Below, one piece after another: positions 34,050 through 45,344 of a stretch of 64,000 nt of DNA. Position 1 is the first letter of the stretch. Every line of letters starts with the position of its first letter. This DNA is from Thalassia testudinum. Its lineage: Eukaryota; Streptophyta; Magnoliopsida; Alismatales; Hydrocharitaceae. The notes under the pieces are model-generated. The model was given only the letters and a program-made list of their open reading frames with translations. It was not told the DNA's origin and did no database searches. The translations under genes were made by a program, and so were the position numbers. The DNA is taken from contig JAZHRO010000073.1 in assembly GCA_037157565.1 (NCBI GenBank), positions 11,972,501-12,036,500 of the forward strand, given 5' to 3'.

Positions 34050-35217
34050 CGTTAGCCATTTACTTTGAAAGTCTCACTTGAGGGATTTTGAATCTCAATA
34101 GCACCATAACAGAACACCTGTGTGATAGTGTACGGCCCATCCCAATGGGACTTAAGTTTCCCAAGGAATAGCTTGAGTATGGAATTGAACAGCTAGACCC
34201 ATTGGTTAGGCTCAAAGGTTTTTCTGAGGACGTGCTTATCATGAAATATCTTAGTGCACTCTTTGTATGCTTGAGTAGTCTCATAGGCCTTATTCCTCAA
34301 CTCTTCAAGCTCAGTCAGCTCTAATAAGAGCACTTTGCTTACTTTCTCAAGATCCATGTTGACATTCGTGATAGCCCAATAAGCCATATGCTCAATCTCA
34401 ACAGGAAAATGGCAAGCTTTACCATACACTATATGAAAGGGAGACATACCCAAGGGGGTCTTATATCCAGTTCTATAAGTCCATAGTGCATCATCCAATT
34501 TCTTCGACCAATCTTTCCTATCGGGTTTTATAATTTTCTCAAGAATTCTTTTGATCTCCCTATTAGACACCTCGACCTATCCACTCGTATGCGGATGATA
34601 TAGAGTTGCCACTTTGAGGGTGGAACCAAGACTTTTGAGTAGATGGGTGAAGTGAGCATTCTTGAAATGAGGTCCCCCATCACTAATGATCATCCTCGAG
34701 TAGCCAAATCAGGAAATGATATTGGCCTTACAAAATTCAGGACCACAGAGTGATTGTTGGTCCTAGTCAGAATGACCTCTACCCATTTTGACACATAATC
34801 AACTACCACGAGGATATATTCATAGCCGTGGGACAATAGGAAAGGGCCCATGAAATCTATGGCCCAGATGTCGAATATCTTGACAGGAAGAATATGCTGC
34901 TGGGGCATCTCATCCCGCTTCCCGATCATTCCAGTTTGTTGACAACGAAGACATTTCCCCACAAAAGTATAAGTATCTTTGAATAGTGAGGGCCACCAGA
35001 AACCAGACTAGAGAACCTTATAAGCAGTCTTCTTAGCACTAAAGTGTCCTCCACAGTGCAGTGTATGAAAAAAATTCAAAACATTCAGTTTCTTCTCATC
35101 TGGAACACACCTACGAAAGACTTGGTCATGGCCTATTCTAAGGAGTTTAGGGTCCTCCCAGTGATAATGGTTTGTGTCAGCGAAAAATATATCTTGCTTC
35201 TTCTTCATCAAGAAGAA
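34050..35217 (-). pseudogene. A5: integrase of Athila-type pol (broken)
   Basis: Minus strand. The N-terminal region is readable from MFFLMKKKQD, HYHWEDPKLLRIGHDQ and RRCVPDEK, with zinc ligands in FFHTLHCGGHF and CLRC. The core shows DIWAIDFMGPF and [12 protein letters not shown]. The second Asp block lies near 34670-34690, across a frame break. A 125-codon open part (34193-34570) carries [25 protein letters not shown] and the C-terminal [17 protein letters not shown] frame change at about 34195 leads to an FKVNG-type end near 34060. Stops also occur near 35005 and 34690. The upstream pol domains are absent: the homology stops at the hairpin at 35198-35217, where a plus-strand integrase begins. 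Confidence 0.85.
35198..35217. other. Hairpin at the head-to-head integrase junction
   Basis: TTCTTCTT (35198-35205), CATC, AAGAAGAA (35210-35217): a perfect 8-bp inverted repeat. It belongs to both the minus-strand (MFFLMKK) and the plus-strand (FFIKKN) integrase reading frames. The same hairpin is at 59902-59921. Confidence 0.8.
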
Positions 35218-35971
35218 CATCTTTTCAAGATTCAGAGTTCCAAAAGCCACTACCAGTGGCAGAGGATCTCACTTCACTCATTCTCAATTCTGTCATCTTG
35301 TCTTTAAATATGGGGTTAATCAAAAAATCTCAACTCCGTACCACCTTCAAACTAATGGCCAAGCTGAAATTTCTAATTGGTATATCAAAAATATTTTACA
35401 AAAAATGGTTAGGCCCGATCATAAGGATTGGTCCAGTAAACTGGATGATGCTTGATGGACCTACCTCACGGCTTTTAAAACTCCTCTTGGAATGTCCCCA
35501 TTTCGCCTAATTTTTGGAAAGGCATTCCATCGCCTAATTGAACTCGAGGATAGGGCTTTCTGGGCAATTAAACAAGTTAATATGGATTTATATGATGCTG
35601 GTAAACATAGGAAATTGCAATTAACTGAACTGGGAGAACTTTGTAATTTTGCTTACAAAAACGTGTGGATTTGCAAAGACAGAACTAAGAATTTTCACAA
35701 TAAATATATTGTTTGGAAACATTTTGAACCAAATCAATGCATTTGGCTTTTTAATGCCCGATTACAAATTTTTCCTGGAAAACTAAAATCCATGTGGATC
35801 GACCCCTATATTGTGCTAAAAAAATATCCATATGGTGTCGTTGATATCTTCGATCAAAAAAATAACACTTCTTCACAGGTCAATGGTCAATGCTTAAAGC
35901 CCTATCTCGATAATGCTCCGTATCTACCATCAAATTCACAAGATTTGCATGACTTACTCGATGAACCTTGA
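35206..35971 (+). pseudogene. A6: integrase, C-terminal two thirds
   Basis: Plus strand. The frame starts inside the core at FIKKNIFSRFRVP. The second catalytic Asp is lost (TSGRGSHF where A4 has ISDGGTHF). The Glu block NGQAEISNW is present, and WSSKLDDA is followed by an in-frame TGA at 35456. The remaining 160 codons (35492-35971) are intact, with [37 protein letters not shown] and [12 protein letters not shown], ending at TGA 35969-35971. The N-terminal zinc domain and first Asp are missing, replaced by the inverted A5 integrase. Confidence 0.85.
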
Positions 35972-36666
35972 TGTGCTTCATGCTCAGCTAAATGGTATAA
36001 AAGATAGCATTGAATGGGAGGTAACCCATTATTTTTCCTATTTACATTTTTGTTTTCTTTTCCTAGGTTTTGACCATCCTAATTTCTACCCTCCTTTCAC
36101 TTAGGTGATCTCTTTTCCCTTCCCAATGCATGCGAACATTGCATAACATAAGCATGGGGGATGTTTTAAATTTTGATGATCGTTTCAGGATTTTTAAAAC
36201 CCAAAAACATACTTTTGTATGCATTTTCATAAAAATCATAAAACACTTTTTGAGGAAATTTTGAAAACTTGGGACTAAGATTGAAAATTCATTTCAAGGT
36301 ACACTTTGGGATTTAACCTTTAACAAACTAGGGATAAAGATGTGGATCTGTTTGTTATAATTTGTGGGTCTACCTTATATTAGATCAAGTATCCTTTAAA
36401 AACTTCCTCCCGAACTCTTGATGATTCAGGTGACTTGATTTTATTTAGTGGCTTGGAAAGTACTTAGCTTAGTTTTCAATCCAAAAACTTGCATCTCCTT
36501 TTGAAAATCTTGTGTCAAACACTTCATACACAAAGCCAACACAACCCAAGTCCAAAAACATCTAAAAAAATTAAAAAGCCCTGTTTAGTCTTAGTGAAAA
36601 TTCGAGGCCGATGATTGGTGTGAGTTCCCACTACCGAGAAGGAGGAAATTACCTCCTTTGAGGACG
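35972..36666 (+). mobile_element. A6: 3' noncoding region
   Basis: It contains the TGGGAGGTAACCCA box (36015-36028), a CAATG...CATTG hairpin with a longer loop (36124-36141) and GCATGGGGGAT (36152-36162). A purine-rich CTCCTTTGAGGACG precedes a possible LTR start TGATGTTAACATG at about 36667. No ORF of note. Confidence 0.6.
36015..36028 (+). other. TGGGAGGTAACCCA box (A6)
   Basis: Extended palindrome AATGGG...CCCATT around AGGTAA, 40 bases behind the integrase stop. Confidence 0.65.
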
Positions 36667-39094
36667 TGATGTTAACATGTTACCGCCTCGGTGCTATTGC
36701 ATATCTATATTTTATATCCTTAGATGGAGCATTAAGGTGTAATTTTGCAGCTTAGGTGTCTTGGATGGTGCTCTACCCATAGCTTCGGAGCAAGAGCCTG
36801 AGTTTGCTTGGAGCGCCCCTTTACACTGCTTTGTGTTTTAGGGTTGTGAGAACTTGGGGCATGCCATGGACGATGCTATCTGATAAGGTATGGCTCATCA
36901 TAGCTAAAATGCCAAAGTGATGCTAGAAACTTGGTTAAGCACTATATACTTAACATAATAAATAGGTTAAGTGTGAGAATTAATGAAAATGATCTAAAAC
37001 ACTTAATTTGTGTTAAAAATGCATAATTAGGTCATAATTGAGATATTCTATTCACAAAATACAAATTAATGATCCAAATGTCAATTGAACACGTATTTGA
37101 GCTTCAAAGTACAAATCAAGGATTAAATCATGTTCTAATATGTTCAATTAAGCTTCAATAAAAATTTAATAGCATTTGGACATCATTAAGACCTTGCATT
37201 TAGTTGTTTACATATAGGTCCTCAGTATATAACATTTTCTTAAGCTAAAAGCTGCTAGGGACCAATTTGTTAGACTTGAGGGGCCTCTTAGTCATAAAAT
37301 TCATCACTAATGGGTTCTTCTTGCAACATTACTACCCCTTCATGTAGGGGCTTCTTTTGCAAATGTTCCTTTACACCTGGGCGACACCTCTCCTCTCCTA
37401 TTCATCGGGTAAGAATTGGAACAGTAGCAACCGTCCATTGCATGGATGGCTTGATCAATGGCTAATCTCCCACCTTTGCCTTAGCACCATTACAAGAAGA
37501 TCTGTTACCCCCTCTAGATTTCATCTAACGGTGGGATTTCATTCAAACTCTTCCTACGCTCACCTCCTTCTCATCTCCACCATTCATGCCCAAAAATGTC
37601 TATTCCCACAATGCGGTGCCCATATCTCCCCCAACACCTATATAATCAGCTCCTTAGCGAGCCTTGGGTCCTTTATCAACTCCCTCCCCTTGAGTCGATC
37701 CCTTCACTCCATTACCTCAGCTCTATTCCCTCCTTCAATTGGCATTGGCCAATGGTTGGTGGATCTTGGACACATCTTCTTCGTCCATTGAGGGCTCCTC
37801 CCCTTTCTTCGCCATCAGCCGATGGTCGTTGGCTCTGAGACAACACCTTCATCTGTAGAGTAGGTTTAATTGCTTTCCTAGTGTAGTTATTGCTTTCTTA
37901 GCTAGATTTACTAATTTCTAGCTTAATTTAGATTAGTTAGAGTAGCAATTACTAGTTGATTTGATCTGAATTAGTTTAGATCTGAACCAACCTCTCTAAT
38001 CAATTCAAATTAGAGAGGTGTTTTATCACCTCCATTTCAATCCATTGATCTTCCTCTATGTTTCATAATTCGTGTTCACTGATTCCCTTGATGTTTTGAT
38101 TCATAATTCCCTCCATCCACTAAGACCACCATGAGGTCTGAAGCTTCATAGCTCCCATACCCCATGGTGTGCCCAAACCATTAGAGGGCCCATTCATTCC
38201 AACTGATCACAAGAGCCCTCCCTATGTTTTGAATTGAGTTGGATTCACATGATTTATGCGAATTTGTTTCTCATGGCTGATCATTAATTTGGGTTTCAAT
38301 ATGGTTTTTATTGGTTTTAATCAAGTGAAATCAGCTAACATTTATGAAATTGGATTTATTGTGATGGAATTCAGATGTTTTGATTGAGCATTTTTCGCAT
38401 GAATCACTTGTGCCTAATTTTTATCTCAATCCCTGATTTTTGTTCTCTACTGATAGCTAGAGCCATGGAAGATCAGTTGCATTGATTTGAGGATTTAGCA
38501 ATGATTCAATTGTGTTTAGAGGATTGTCCATCCTTCTTGAACACCAACTAATGGTGAGCAGGAAGTATAGATGATCATATCATCTTGGAAAAATTAGATT
38601 GATAGCCACCTAGGCGGCAAGGTAATCTTGTATGAAAATGTTTTAATCTGACTTGCAGAAGTTTATTGAGATTTGTGATGTTTTAATGAATGTTTGAGAT
38701 GATTTTCAAAATGATTTGAACACCTAAATTGATTCCTTCCATTCATGTTGTCTGTAAGACAAGGGAAGGGATTAATTAGGGTTCCTTATATTTTTTTGAT
38801 CTGAGATTTAATTTGTAATGTGTTTCAGACCTTTTGATGAACATTTGCAACAATTGAGGTTAGATTTGAATGTTTTGATCAGATCTAATAGGATTTGAAG
38901 AAGCAGCATCTGCTCTATTTTCTTTTGATCTGAACGAGCTTTTCTATGGGATGTAACTCCCAGATTTCAAGAGATTTGAGGATGAAATGTTTTGCTGAGA
39001 TTGAATATTCCCCAAATCTAGTTTGCTGACCTGAGGTTGATCTTGATTTAGCTTAGATCAGACATTAAAGGTCTTATCTGAGCCCTATTTTAGC
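36667..39094 (+). mobile_element. Probable 3' LTR of A6 (right edge unresolved)
   Basis: It begins TGATGTTAACATG, like the A4 LTR start, after a purine-rich stretch. The 37350-37840 region is CT-rich with two overlapping open frames lacking any domain. The sequence from 37870 to 39094 is AT-rich and noncoding. A7 is inserted at 39095-39099, so the LTR, if real, continues at 52138. No partner LTR is present. Confidence 0.35.
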
Positions 39095-39099
39095 AGCAG
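39095..39099 (+). repeat. Target-site duplication AGCAG (left, A7)
   Basis: AGCAG precedes TGAAAGCGCG; the same five bases follow the right LTR at 52133-52137. Confidence 0.8.
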
Positions 39100-40041
39100 T
39101 GAAAGCGCGATCTTTGTTTTCGATAAAATTTGTAACATAAAATGTTACGTCATTGTAGTATGTCGCGTGGTAGAAAATCACTTTTCAAAAATATTTAATA
39201 ATTCAAAACTAACCAGGACGAGTTAGGTCATCTCCACAGGGAGGAATCAACCTATTTAAACTAGTAAATCATGTCTTGTTTATTCGGGAAACTCAATTCG
39301 TACGCATACTAACTGGTGCACGTGCTTTCAACATAAATTCTTGATTTAAATAATTAATCAATAATGTAAGGGTGCACATGCAAAATCACCACCAATGAAA
39401 TACCTGAATAGTGTTTTCCATAATGGCAGGTAGCGTAAATATTAACATGCCTATTACTGTAGCAAAATAGGGGAAATGAATCCCCTGCTTGCACATGATG
39501 GAGAGGGCACGACTAGACGTAAGGGTCGAGGGGGGTAGTGCACCGCGATGAGGGCTTCACGTTGACGTTAGTCTCACGGCAGGAGGCGATTGCCAGTGAT
39601 CGGCTGGAGGAGGATGACGCCAGCGATGTAGAAGTGGAGTTGGCTGCGTGGAGGGCCGTGCATGGCTGTTCATGGCCTTGTGGTTGGTGAGATGCTTGGC
39701 GGTGCTCGGTGTCGAGTTTGACAATTGGCGAAGGCTCAGAGGAGTGGCTGCGTGGAGGGGGGGTGGCTGCTTTGGGTTCCTTTGCATGGAGCTTCAAGTG
39801 GTTGAAGAAGAAGAGGAGAAAGAAGAAGGAAGAAGAAAAGGTGGGCGGGGGGTTGTGGGATGTGGAAGGTGGAGTTGGCTTGGGTGTGCATAGTCAGCGT
39901 GGAGTGTAGGTGTGGTGTTGGCGATGGTGATGAGGGTCGTGAGAGGTGGCTACGGTGAGGGGGTGAAGCGTGGGTTCTCTGGTGGTTGAAGAAGATGAGG
40001 GAAATGAAGAAGAAGCTTAGGCATGAGAGAGGGTGTGGAAT
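39100..40041 (-). mobile_element. A7 3' LTR, left part
   Basis: Colinear with 50371-51483 of the other LTR, but lacking about 175 bases present at roughly 50677-50851. It is interrupted at 40041/40042 by C1. Dense Lys/Glu and Pro/His open frames in 39513-40110 are GC-rich LTR artefacts shared with the other LTR. Confidence 0.85.
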
Positions 40042-40439
40042 TGTTGGTGCTAGAGCACCACGATCATTTGTTTTGATGATAACAAAACACGTGTTATTTA
40101 ACATTTGCAATTTGAGTCCTAGATTTCAGGTCAATTGCAAATGTGGACGTGTTTAGACGGAGTTCGAGCTCGCATCCAGGACGGATTGGAGGAGCTTGAC
40201 GGAAAACAGAGGAGGTTCGCGTGGAGCAAAAGATTGAAGATGGAAGGAAATGAAGAATAGGATAGATTTCCTTCTTTTGTACTTGTTGTATTTTTCGTTT
40301 CTTTTGTTTCTCTTTATTTCCTTAGATATTTTATGTTAAAGAGCCTCAAAGAACCCTAACAGTAGTCCTAGGAACACCGGCACAACCCTAGGATACTTAG
40401 GTTTTCTGTAGAATACTTAGAAAACCAATATAGGGTTCA

Positions 40440-41000
40440 AACAGCACTTCCAGACATCTAATTCCCAAATCAAACGTCTGATAAAGCATTTTAAGACGTC
40501 TGACTGTTGTTTCAGACGTCTGATAACTGTTAGGCTGGAGTTAGTATTCTGTCTGATGAAATCAGACGTCCAGACCTTAGTCCAGACGTCTTAGAAGACG
40601 TCTGATGACTTTGCCAGACGTCCAATTAGTGGACCGTTGGCTGGCTTAGCAACCACTCAAGATTTTGACCGTTAGGGCCTTATCAGACGTCCTTAGGTCT
40701 TTACAGACGTCTGATAAATGACCGTTTTGCCTCGGCTGACCCAAAATCTCTTCTCAGAGATTTTCTAGCCGTTGCAACGTTTGGAAATCAATTCCCACAG
40801 TAAAAGTAGGTTTCCAGACGTCCATACATAGTGCCAGACGTCCTGTATGTCGTCTGATGGACTTGCACAAAAACCCTGTTTAGATCTGATTCAAGTCAGG
40901 AGGAAACCCGCATAGAATCAGACGTCTGACCTATTAATCAGACGTCTTAAAGTGGCCTTCCAGACGTCTGATGCAAGAGTTAGACGTCTGATAATCCTGT
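40440..41000. repeat. CAGACGTCTGA palindrome array (C1 5' LTR)
   Basis: About sixteen variants of (T)CAGACGTCTGA in 560 bases, irregularly spaced, all upstream of the TATA box. GACGTC contains the ACGT core bound by plant bZIP factors (general knowledge; binding here is inference). Confidence 0.8.
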
Positions 41001-41100
41001 CAAATGTAATCATTGTCCTGATTTCGACCTGATTCTCTTGGGCTTTGTTCCCAACGGCTATGGAAGCATTTCCAAGCCTTCCAAAGCCTTCCTAAGGCCT

Positions 41101-41110
41101 CTATAAATAG
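41101..41110 (+). promoter_or_regulatory. TATA box, C1 5' LTR
   Basis: CTATAAATAG within CTCTATAAATAGAG, repeated in the 3' LTR at 44335-44348. Confidence 0.7.
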
Positions 41111-41760
41111 AGGGGAGCCTTTACACACCAAGATACACTAAGAGAGACACATACACACTTGGATACACTTAGCTACACACTTTCACACTCTTTTGTGTCC
41201 AGAAAAGATCTTGCTCTCCAAGCTTAAGCTCCATTCCCTTGAGAGCATCAAACCTTCGCACACCCGCTCTCCCGCCGTTGTTCACGAGAACGACATTGCG
41301 CCGTTGCGTGGCTCATGCACCCGCGTCATCCTCGACGCACTCCTTGCAAAGGGGAGTTTCCTAATTCCTATAGAAGCTAGGTTCATAATTACTTTGTTGG
41401 CTCTATAGGACTTGTTGTTTATTTTATCTTTGTTATTTGGTTGGGTATTCGCTTTGCAAATTCCCATCTCCTTCGTGGGACAAAATCCTTCTCGTGGAGA
41501 GAAGGGGTTGAGGAACGCTACCCTCGTACTTGTAGCGTGGTTGTATTGAGGTTGAATCACCCTCGTTTTAAGTGATTCAATTTAGTGGATTTTGATCAAC
41601 TAGGTTGATCGAAAAATCCTAACTCGAGAGGGTTAGGTGGTGGTTTTCACCCGGTTTGGGTTTCCACCTAAAAACAATTGGTTTTCTTTGGTGAGATTGC
41701 TTTATATTTTATTTCCGCATTTATTACGTCACCCCTCCTCGTAGAGCCCGAACTTACAAT

Positions 41761-41772
41761 TGGTATCAGAGC
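41761..41772 (+). other. Primer-binding site, tRNA-iMet type (C1)
   Basis: TGGTATCAGAGC two bases after the LTR, the standard copia PBS. Confidence 0.9.
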
Positions 41773-41812
41773 AGGTCTTGCGAGATCGGAGTAACACCCA
41801 GCAAGAGATCAA

Positions 41813-42952
41813 ATGGAGGGAAGCACAAGTAGGATTTCCGAGGGGCAGTCCACAACCCGTCCGCCCTACTTTGACGGGAACAACTACAGCTACCTGAAGC
41901 TGAGGATGAAGACGTGGCTCCAAGCCACTGAATTCGAGGTATGGGGATGTTGCAAAACCCCATACGAGATCCCGAAGCGACCCCAAGGAGGCTACTCGCA
42001 GGTGCAGATTCTAGAGCTCTCACTCAACGCAAAGGCAATGAATGCCTTGTATTGCGCATTAAGTCCGAGGGAATTCGAACGAATCCAAGAGTGCACCACC
42101 ACCCACGAGATATGGAGGAGGTTGGAAGGCACTCATGAGGATTCCAGCTCGGAGGAAGAAGAAGAAGAAAAAGAAGAAGAAACCGCTTGCTTTGGTTTCA
42201 TGGCCAGAGGAACCAATAGCAACAGTGAAAGCGGAAGCGACTCCGACGACGAGGTAAATTTTGATTTACGAGAAGCTTTTAATGAACTATTTGAGCTTAG
42301 TAAATCTCTAAAAATAGAAAACAAAAGCATGAAAAAGAATCTTAGCTTTCTTAAATCTGAAAATGATAGGTTAGAAATAAAACTTAAGGATCTAGAAGCT
42401 TGTCCTAAAAATGATAACCTATTATTAGAAAATCAAAACCTCATCAATGAAAATAATAAATTGATTGAGGAAAATGATAGTCTAAAGTTAGAAATCTTTA
42501 ATTTAAAGACTAAGATGAGTATTATAGAAAAAGAAATTGCATGTCTTAGGGAAAACTCCAACAAATTAATCAATAAAGTAGATAATTTTTATAGCCCTAA
42601 GATTGAGAAAGGATCTCCATCAAGGAGACCCGCTAACAAATCTGGATCCAAGCCCACTTGGATATCGAAAAAGGAATTAGAATCTTGTTTTGTAGGGTTC
42701 AGGGATAATTACAACATAAAGGACTGGACCTACAAGCTCAAAGCTGGTCAACCCAAGTTGGGAGAACCAAGGAGTAGACCAAGGAGGAGAACAAGAAGAC
42801 CGACGAGATGGCAAATAAACGACGGACCCCCCGCACGTCGACCACCAGATTGGAGACCGGCGCCGATGCCCGGGCCTCCAAGCTACGGATGGGAGCCCCA
42901 TCCGATGTGGCATCCACCACCACCATTCGGGCCATTTTATTGGCCATGGTAG
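41813..42952 (+). CDS. gag: C1 Gag-derived protein (internally deleted, intact frame)
   Basis: An uninterrupted 379-codon ORF starting 55 bases after the LTR. Residues ~15-60 match the copia Gag N-terminus (RPPYFDGNNYSYLKLRMKTW, then VW); IWRRLEGTHE follows near residue 105. The usual middle of Gag, including the UBN2-type helical region, is missing: the sequence jumps to an acidic run (SSEEEEEEKEEE), a ~120-residue Leu/Asn/Glu-rich coiled coil (about 160-260) and an Arg/Pro/Trp-rich tail. No CCHC zinc knuckle is present. It may still assemble or bind RNA through the remaining parts, but this is inference. The start ATG has the normal position for copia gag. This is the only intact ORF of the window I would call coding. 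Confidence 0.85.
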   Translation: MEGSTSRISEGQSTTRPPYFDGNNYSYLKLRMKTWLQATEFEVWGCCKTPYEIPKRPQGGYSQVQILELSLNAKAMNALYCALSPREFERIQECTTTHEIWRRLEGTHEDSSSEEEEEEKEEETACFGFMARGTNSNSESGSDSDDEVNFDLREAFNELFELSKSLKIENKSMKKNLSFLKSENDRLEIKLKDLEACPKNDNLLLENQNLINENNKLIEENDSLKLEIFNLKTKMSIIEKEIACLRENSNKLINKVDNFYSPKIEKGSPSRRPANKSGSKPTWISKKELESCFVGFRDNYNIKDWTYKLKAGQPKLGEPRSRPRRRTRRPTRWQINDGPPARRPPDWRPAPMPGPPSYGWEPHPMWHPPPPFGPFYWPW

Positions 42953-43280
42953 GTGAGGTAAAACCCTTTACACTATCTTTTTATCATAAGCATTTAGATA
43001 GAGGGAGTTAAAAAATTAATGAGCTAATTGTCAATTTTTAAGGGGGAGATATAAGGTAGCTAAATTTCCTTTAGTAAGGGGGAGAAAAATAATAGCTATC
43101 TCATTGTTACAAAAAGGGGGAGGACATTACCTTTGTTAAAAGAAAGTCATAGAATTGCATGTTTTAAAGGGGAGTTATAGGAAATGTAAAACCAATCAGA
43201 CCTTTTTGATAATGTCAAAAAGGGGGAGGATTTTTATGCATTAGTATTTACGGTTTTGTCATCATCAAAAAGGGGGAGAT
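42953..43280 (+). other. C1 iterated polypurine tracts
   Basis: AAGGGGGAGA-type tracts recur at about 43040, 43076, 43113, 43168, 43218 and 43268; the last (AAAAAGGGGGAGAT) abuts the 3' LTR and is the functional position. Multiple tracts are typical of Sireviruses. Confidence 0.85.
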
Positions 43281-44980
43281 TGTTGGTGCTAGAGCACCAC
43301 GATCATTTGTTTTGATGATAACAAAACACGTGTTATTTAACATTTGCAATTTGAGTCCTAGATTTCAGGTCAATTGCAAATGTGGACGTGTTTAGACGGA
43401 GTTCGAGCTCGCATCCAGGACGGATTGGAGGAGCTTGACGGAAAACAGAGGAGGTTCGCGTGGAGCGAAAGATTGAAGATGGAAGGAAATGAAGAATAGG
43501 ATAGATTTCCTTCTTTTGTACTTGTATTTTTCGTTTCTTTTGTTTCTCTTTATTTCCTTAGATATTTTATGTTAAAGAGCCTCAAAGAACCCTAACAGTA
43601 GTCCTAGGAACACCGACACAACCCTAAGATACTTAGGTTTTCTGTAGAATACTTAGAAAACCAATATAGGGTTCAAACAGCACTTCCAGACGTCTAATTC
43701 CCAAATCAGAGGTCTGATAAAGCATTTTAAGACGTCTGACTGTTGTTTCAGACGTCTGATAACTGTTAGGCTGGAGTTAGTATTCTGTCTGATGAAATCA
43801 GACATCAAGACCTTAGTCCAGACGTCTTAGAAGACGTCTGATGACTTTGCCAGACGTCCAATTAGTGGACCATTGGCTGGCTTAGCAACCACTCAAGATT
43901 TTGACCGTTAGGGCCTTATCAGACGTCCTTAGGTCTTTACAGACGTCTGATAAATGACCGTTTTGCCTCGGCTGACCCAAAATCTCTTCTCAGAGATTTT
44001 CTAGCCGTTGCAACGTTTGGAAATCAATTCCCACAGTAAAAGTAGGTTTCCAGACGTCCATACATAGTGCCAGACGTCATGTATGTCGTCTGATGGACTT
44101 GCACAAAAACCCTGTTTAGATCTGATTCAAGTCAGGAGGAAACCCGCATAAAATCAGACGTCTGACCTATTAATCAGACATCTTAAAGTGGCCTTCCAGA
44201 CGTCTGATGCAAGAGTTAGACGTCTGATAACCCTGTCAAATGTAATCATTGTCCTGATTTCGGCCTGATTCTCTTGGGCTTTGTTCCCAACGGCTATGGA
44301 AGCATTTCCAAGCCTTCCAAAGCCTTCCTAAGGTCTCTATAAATAGAGGGGAGCCTTTACACACCAAGATACACTAAGAGAGACACATACACACTTGGAT
44401 ACACTTAGCTACACACTTTCACACTCTTTTGTGTCCAGAAAAGATCTTGCTCTCCAAGCTTAAGCTCCATTCCCTTGAGAGCATCAAACCTTCGCGCACC
44501 CGCTCTCCCGCCGTTGTTCACGAGAGCGACATTGCGCCGTTGCGTGGCTCACGCACCCGCGTCATCCTCGACGCACTCCTTGCAAAGGGGAGTTTCCTAA
44601 TTCCTATAGAAGCTAGGTTCATAATTACTTTGTTGGCTCTATAGGACTTGTTGTTTATTTTATCTTTGTTATTTGGTTGGGTATTCACTTTGCGAATTCC
44701 CGTCTCCTTCATGGGACAAAATCCTTCTCGTGGAGAGAAGGGGTTGAGGAATGCTACCCTCGTACTTGTAGCGTGATTGTATTGAGGTTGAATCACCCTC
44801 GTTTTAAGTGATTCGGTTTAGTAGATTTTGATCAACTAGGTTGATCGGAAAATCCTAACTCGAGAGGGTTAGGTGGTGGTTTTCACCCGGTTTGGGTTTC
44901 CACCTAAAAACAATTGGTTTTCTTTGGTGAGATTGGTTTATATTTTATGTCCGCATTTATTACGTCACCCCTCCTCGTAG
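43281..44980 (+). mobile_element. C1 3' LTR (last 14 bases deleted)
   Basis: Colinear with the 5' LTR except for a 3-base deletion near 43525 and scattered substitutions. It ends at CCTCGTAG and passes directly into A7 LTR sequence (CGAAGATTG), so AGCCCGAACTTACA is missing. Confidence 0.9.
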
Positions 44981-45344
44981 CGAAGATTGTGAGTGGTTGG
45001 AACAGAAGGATAGGCTCCACATGATGTTCATCAGACGCCTGACACCATTTTTAGACGTCTTAAAATATGTAGAAACAGGAACTTGTGATGGCAATTTCCC
45101 AAACGTCATATTGATCCCCAGACGTCTTATAGACATAGAATTTTATGTCTGGACTCTTCACCTAGCCTTCATTCATCAGATAAATTATATTATCATATCA
45201 TATGTTATTAAATGTAAAATTGATGCATAAAATTATATGCAAATTAAGATGAATTGCCATATAATTCCTAATTAATTAACAAATAACAATAACTAATTAG
45301 AAAGTACTTAGGCCAAATAATGTACCACGAAAGTGGACTTATCA
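44981..45344 (-). mobile_element. A7 3' LTR, right part
   Basis: Colinear with 51767-52132. The LTR starts on the minus strand at 45344 with TGATAAGTCCAC. It contains AGACGTCT words (see the repeat in the other LTR). The 283 bases corresponding to 51484-51766 are absent. Confidence 0.85.

Larger units (their letters stand above)
40042..41758 (+). mobile_element. C1 5' LTR
   Basis: TGTTGGTGCTAGAGCACC ... GAACTTACA, 1717 bases. U3 carries the CAGACGTCTGA array (40440-41000), then a TATA box (41101) and leader. Open frames at 41193-41560 lie in R-U5. Confidence 0.9.
40042..44980 (+). mobile_element. C1: gag-only copia element (TR-GAG type, Sirevirus-like)
   Basis: A compact element of about 4.9 kb: two LTRs of ~1.7 kb that look ~98% identical by eye, a tRNA-iMet PBS, one intact ORF of 379 codons and a set of polypurine tracts. 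There is no protease, integrase, RT or RNase H, so it must be mobilised in trans. Repeated polypurine tracts and palindromic repeats in the LTR are known Sirevirus hallmarks. The last 14 bases of the right LTR and any right target duplication were removed by a deletion that also ate 283 bases of A7. The pentamer before the left end is GGAAT. Confidence 0.88.

Noticed and set aside
39513..40110. Possible protein gene with Pro/His/Ser- or Lys/Glu-rich frames
   Set aside because: Same sequence occurs in the other A7 LTR (50822-51376) with disrupted frames; LTR DNA, not a gene.
44981..45344. Right end of the copia element C1 carrying extra sequence
   Set aside because: This stretch matches the A7 LTR at 51767-52132, so it belongs to the host LTR, not to C1.
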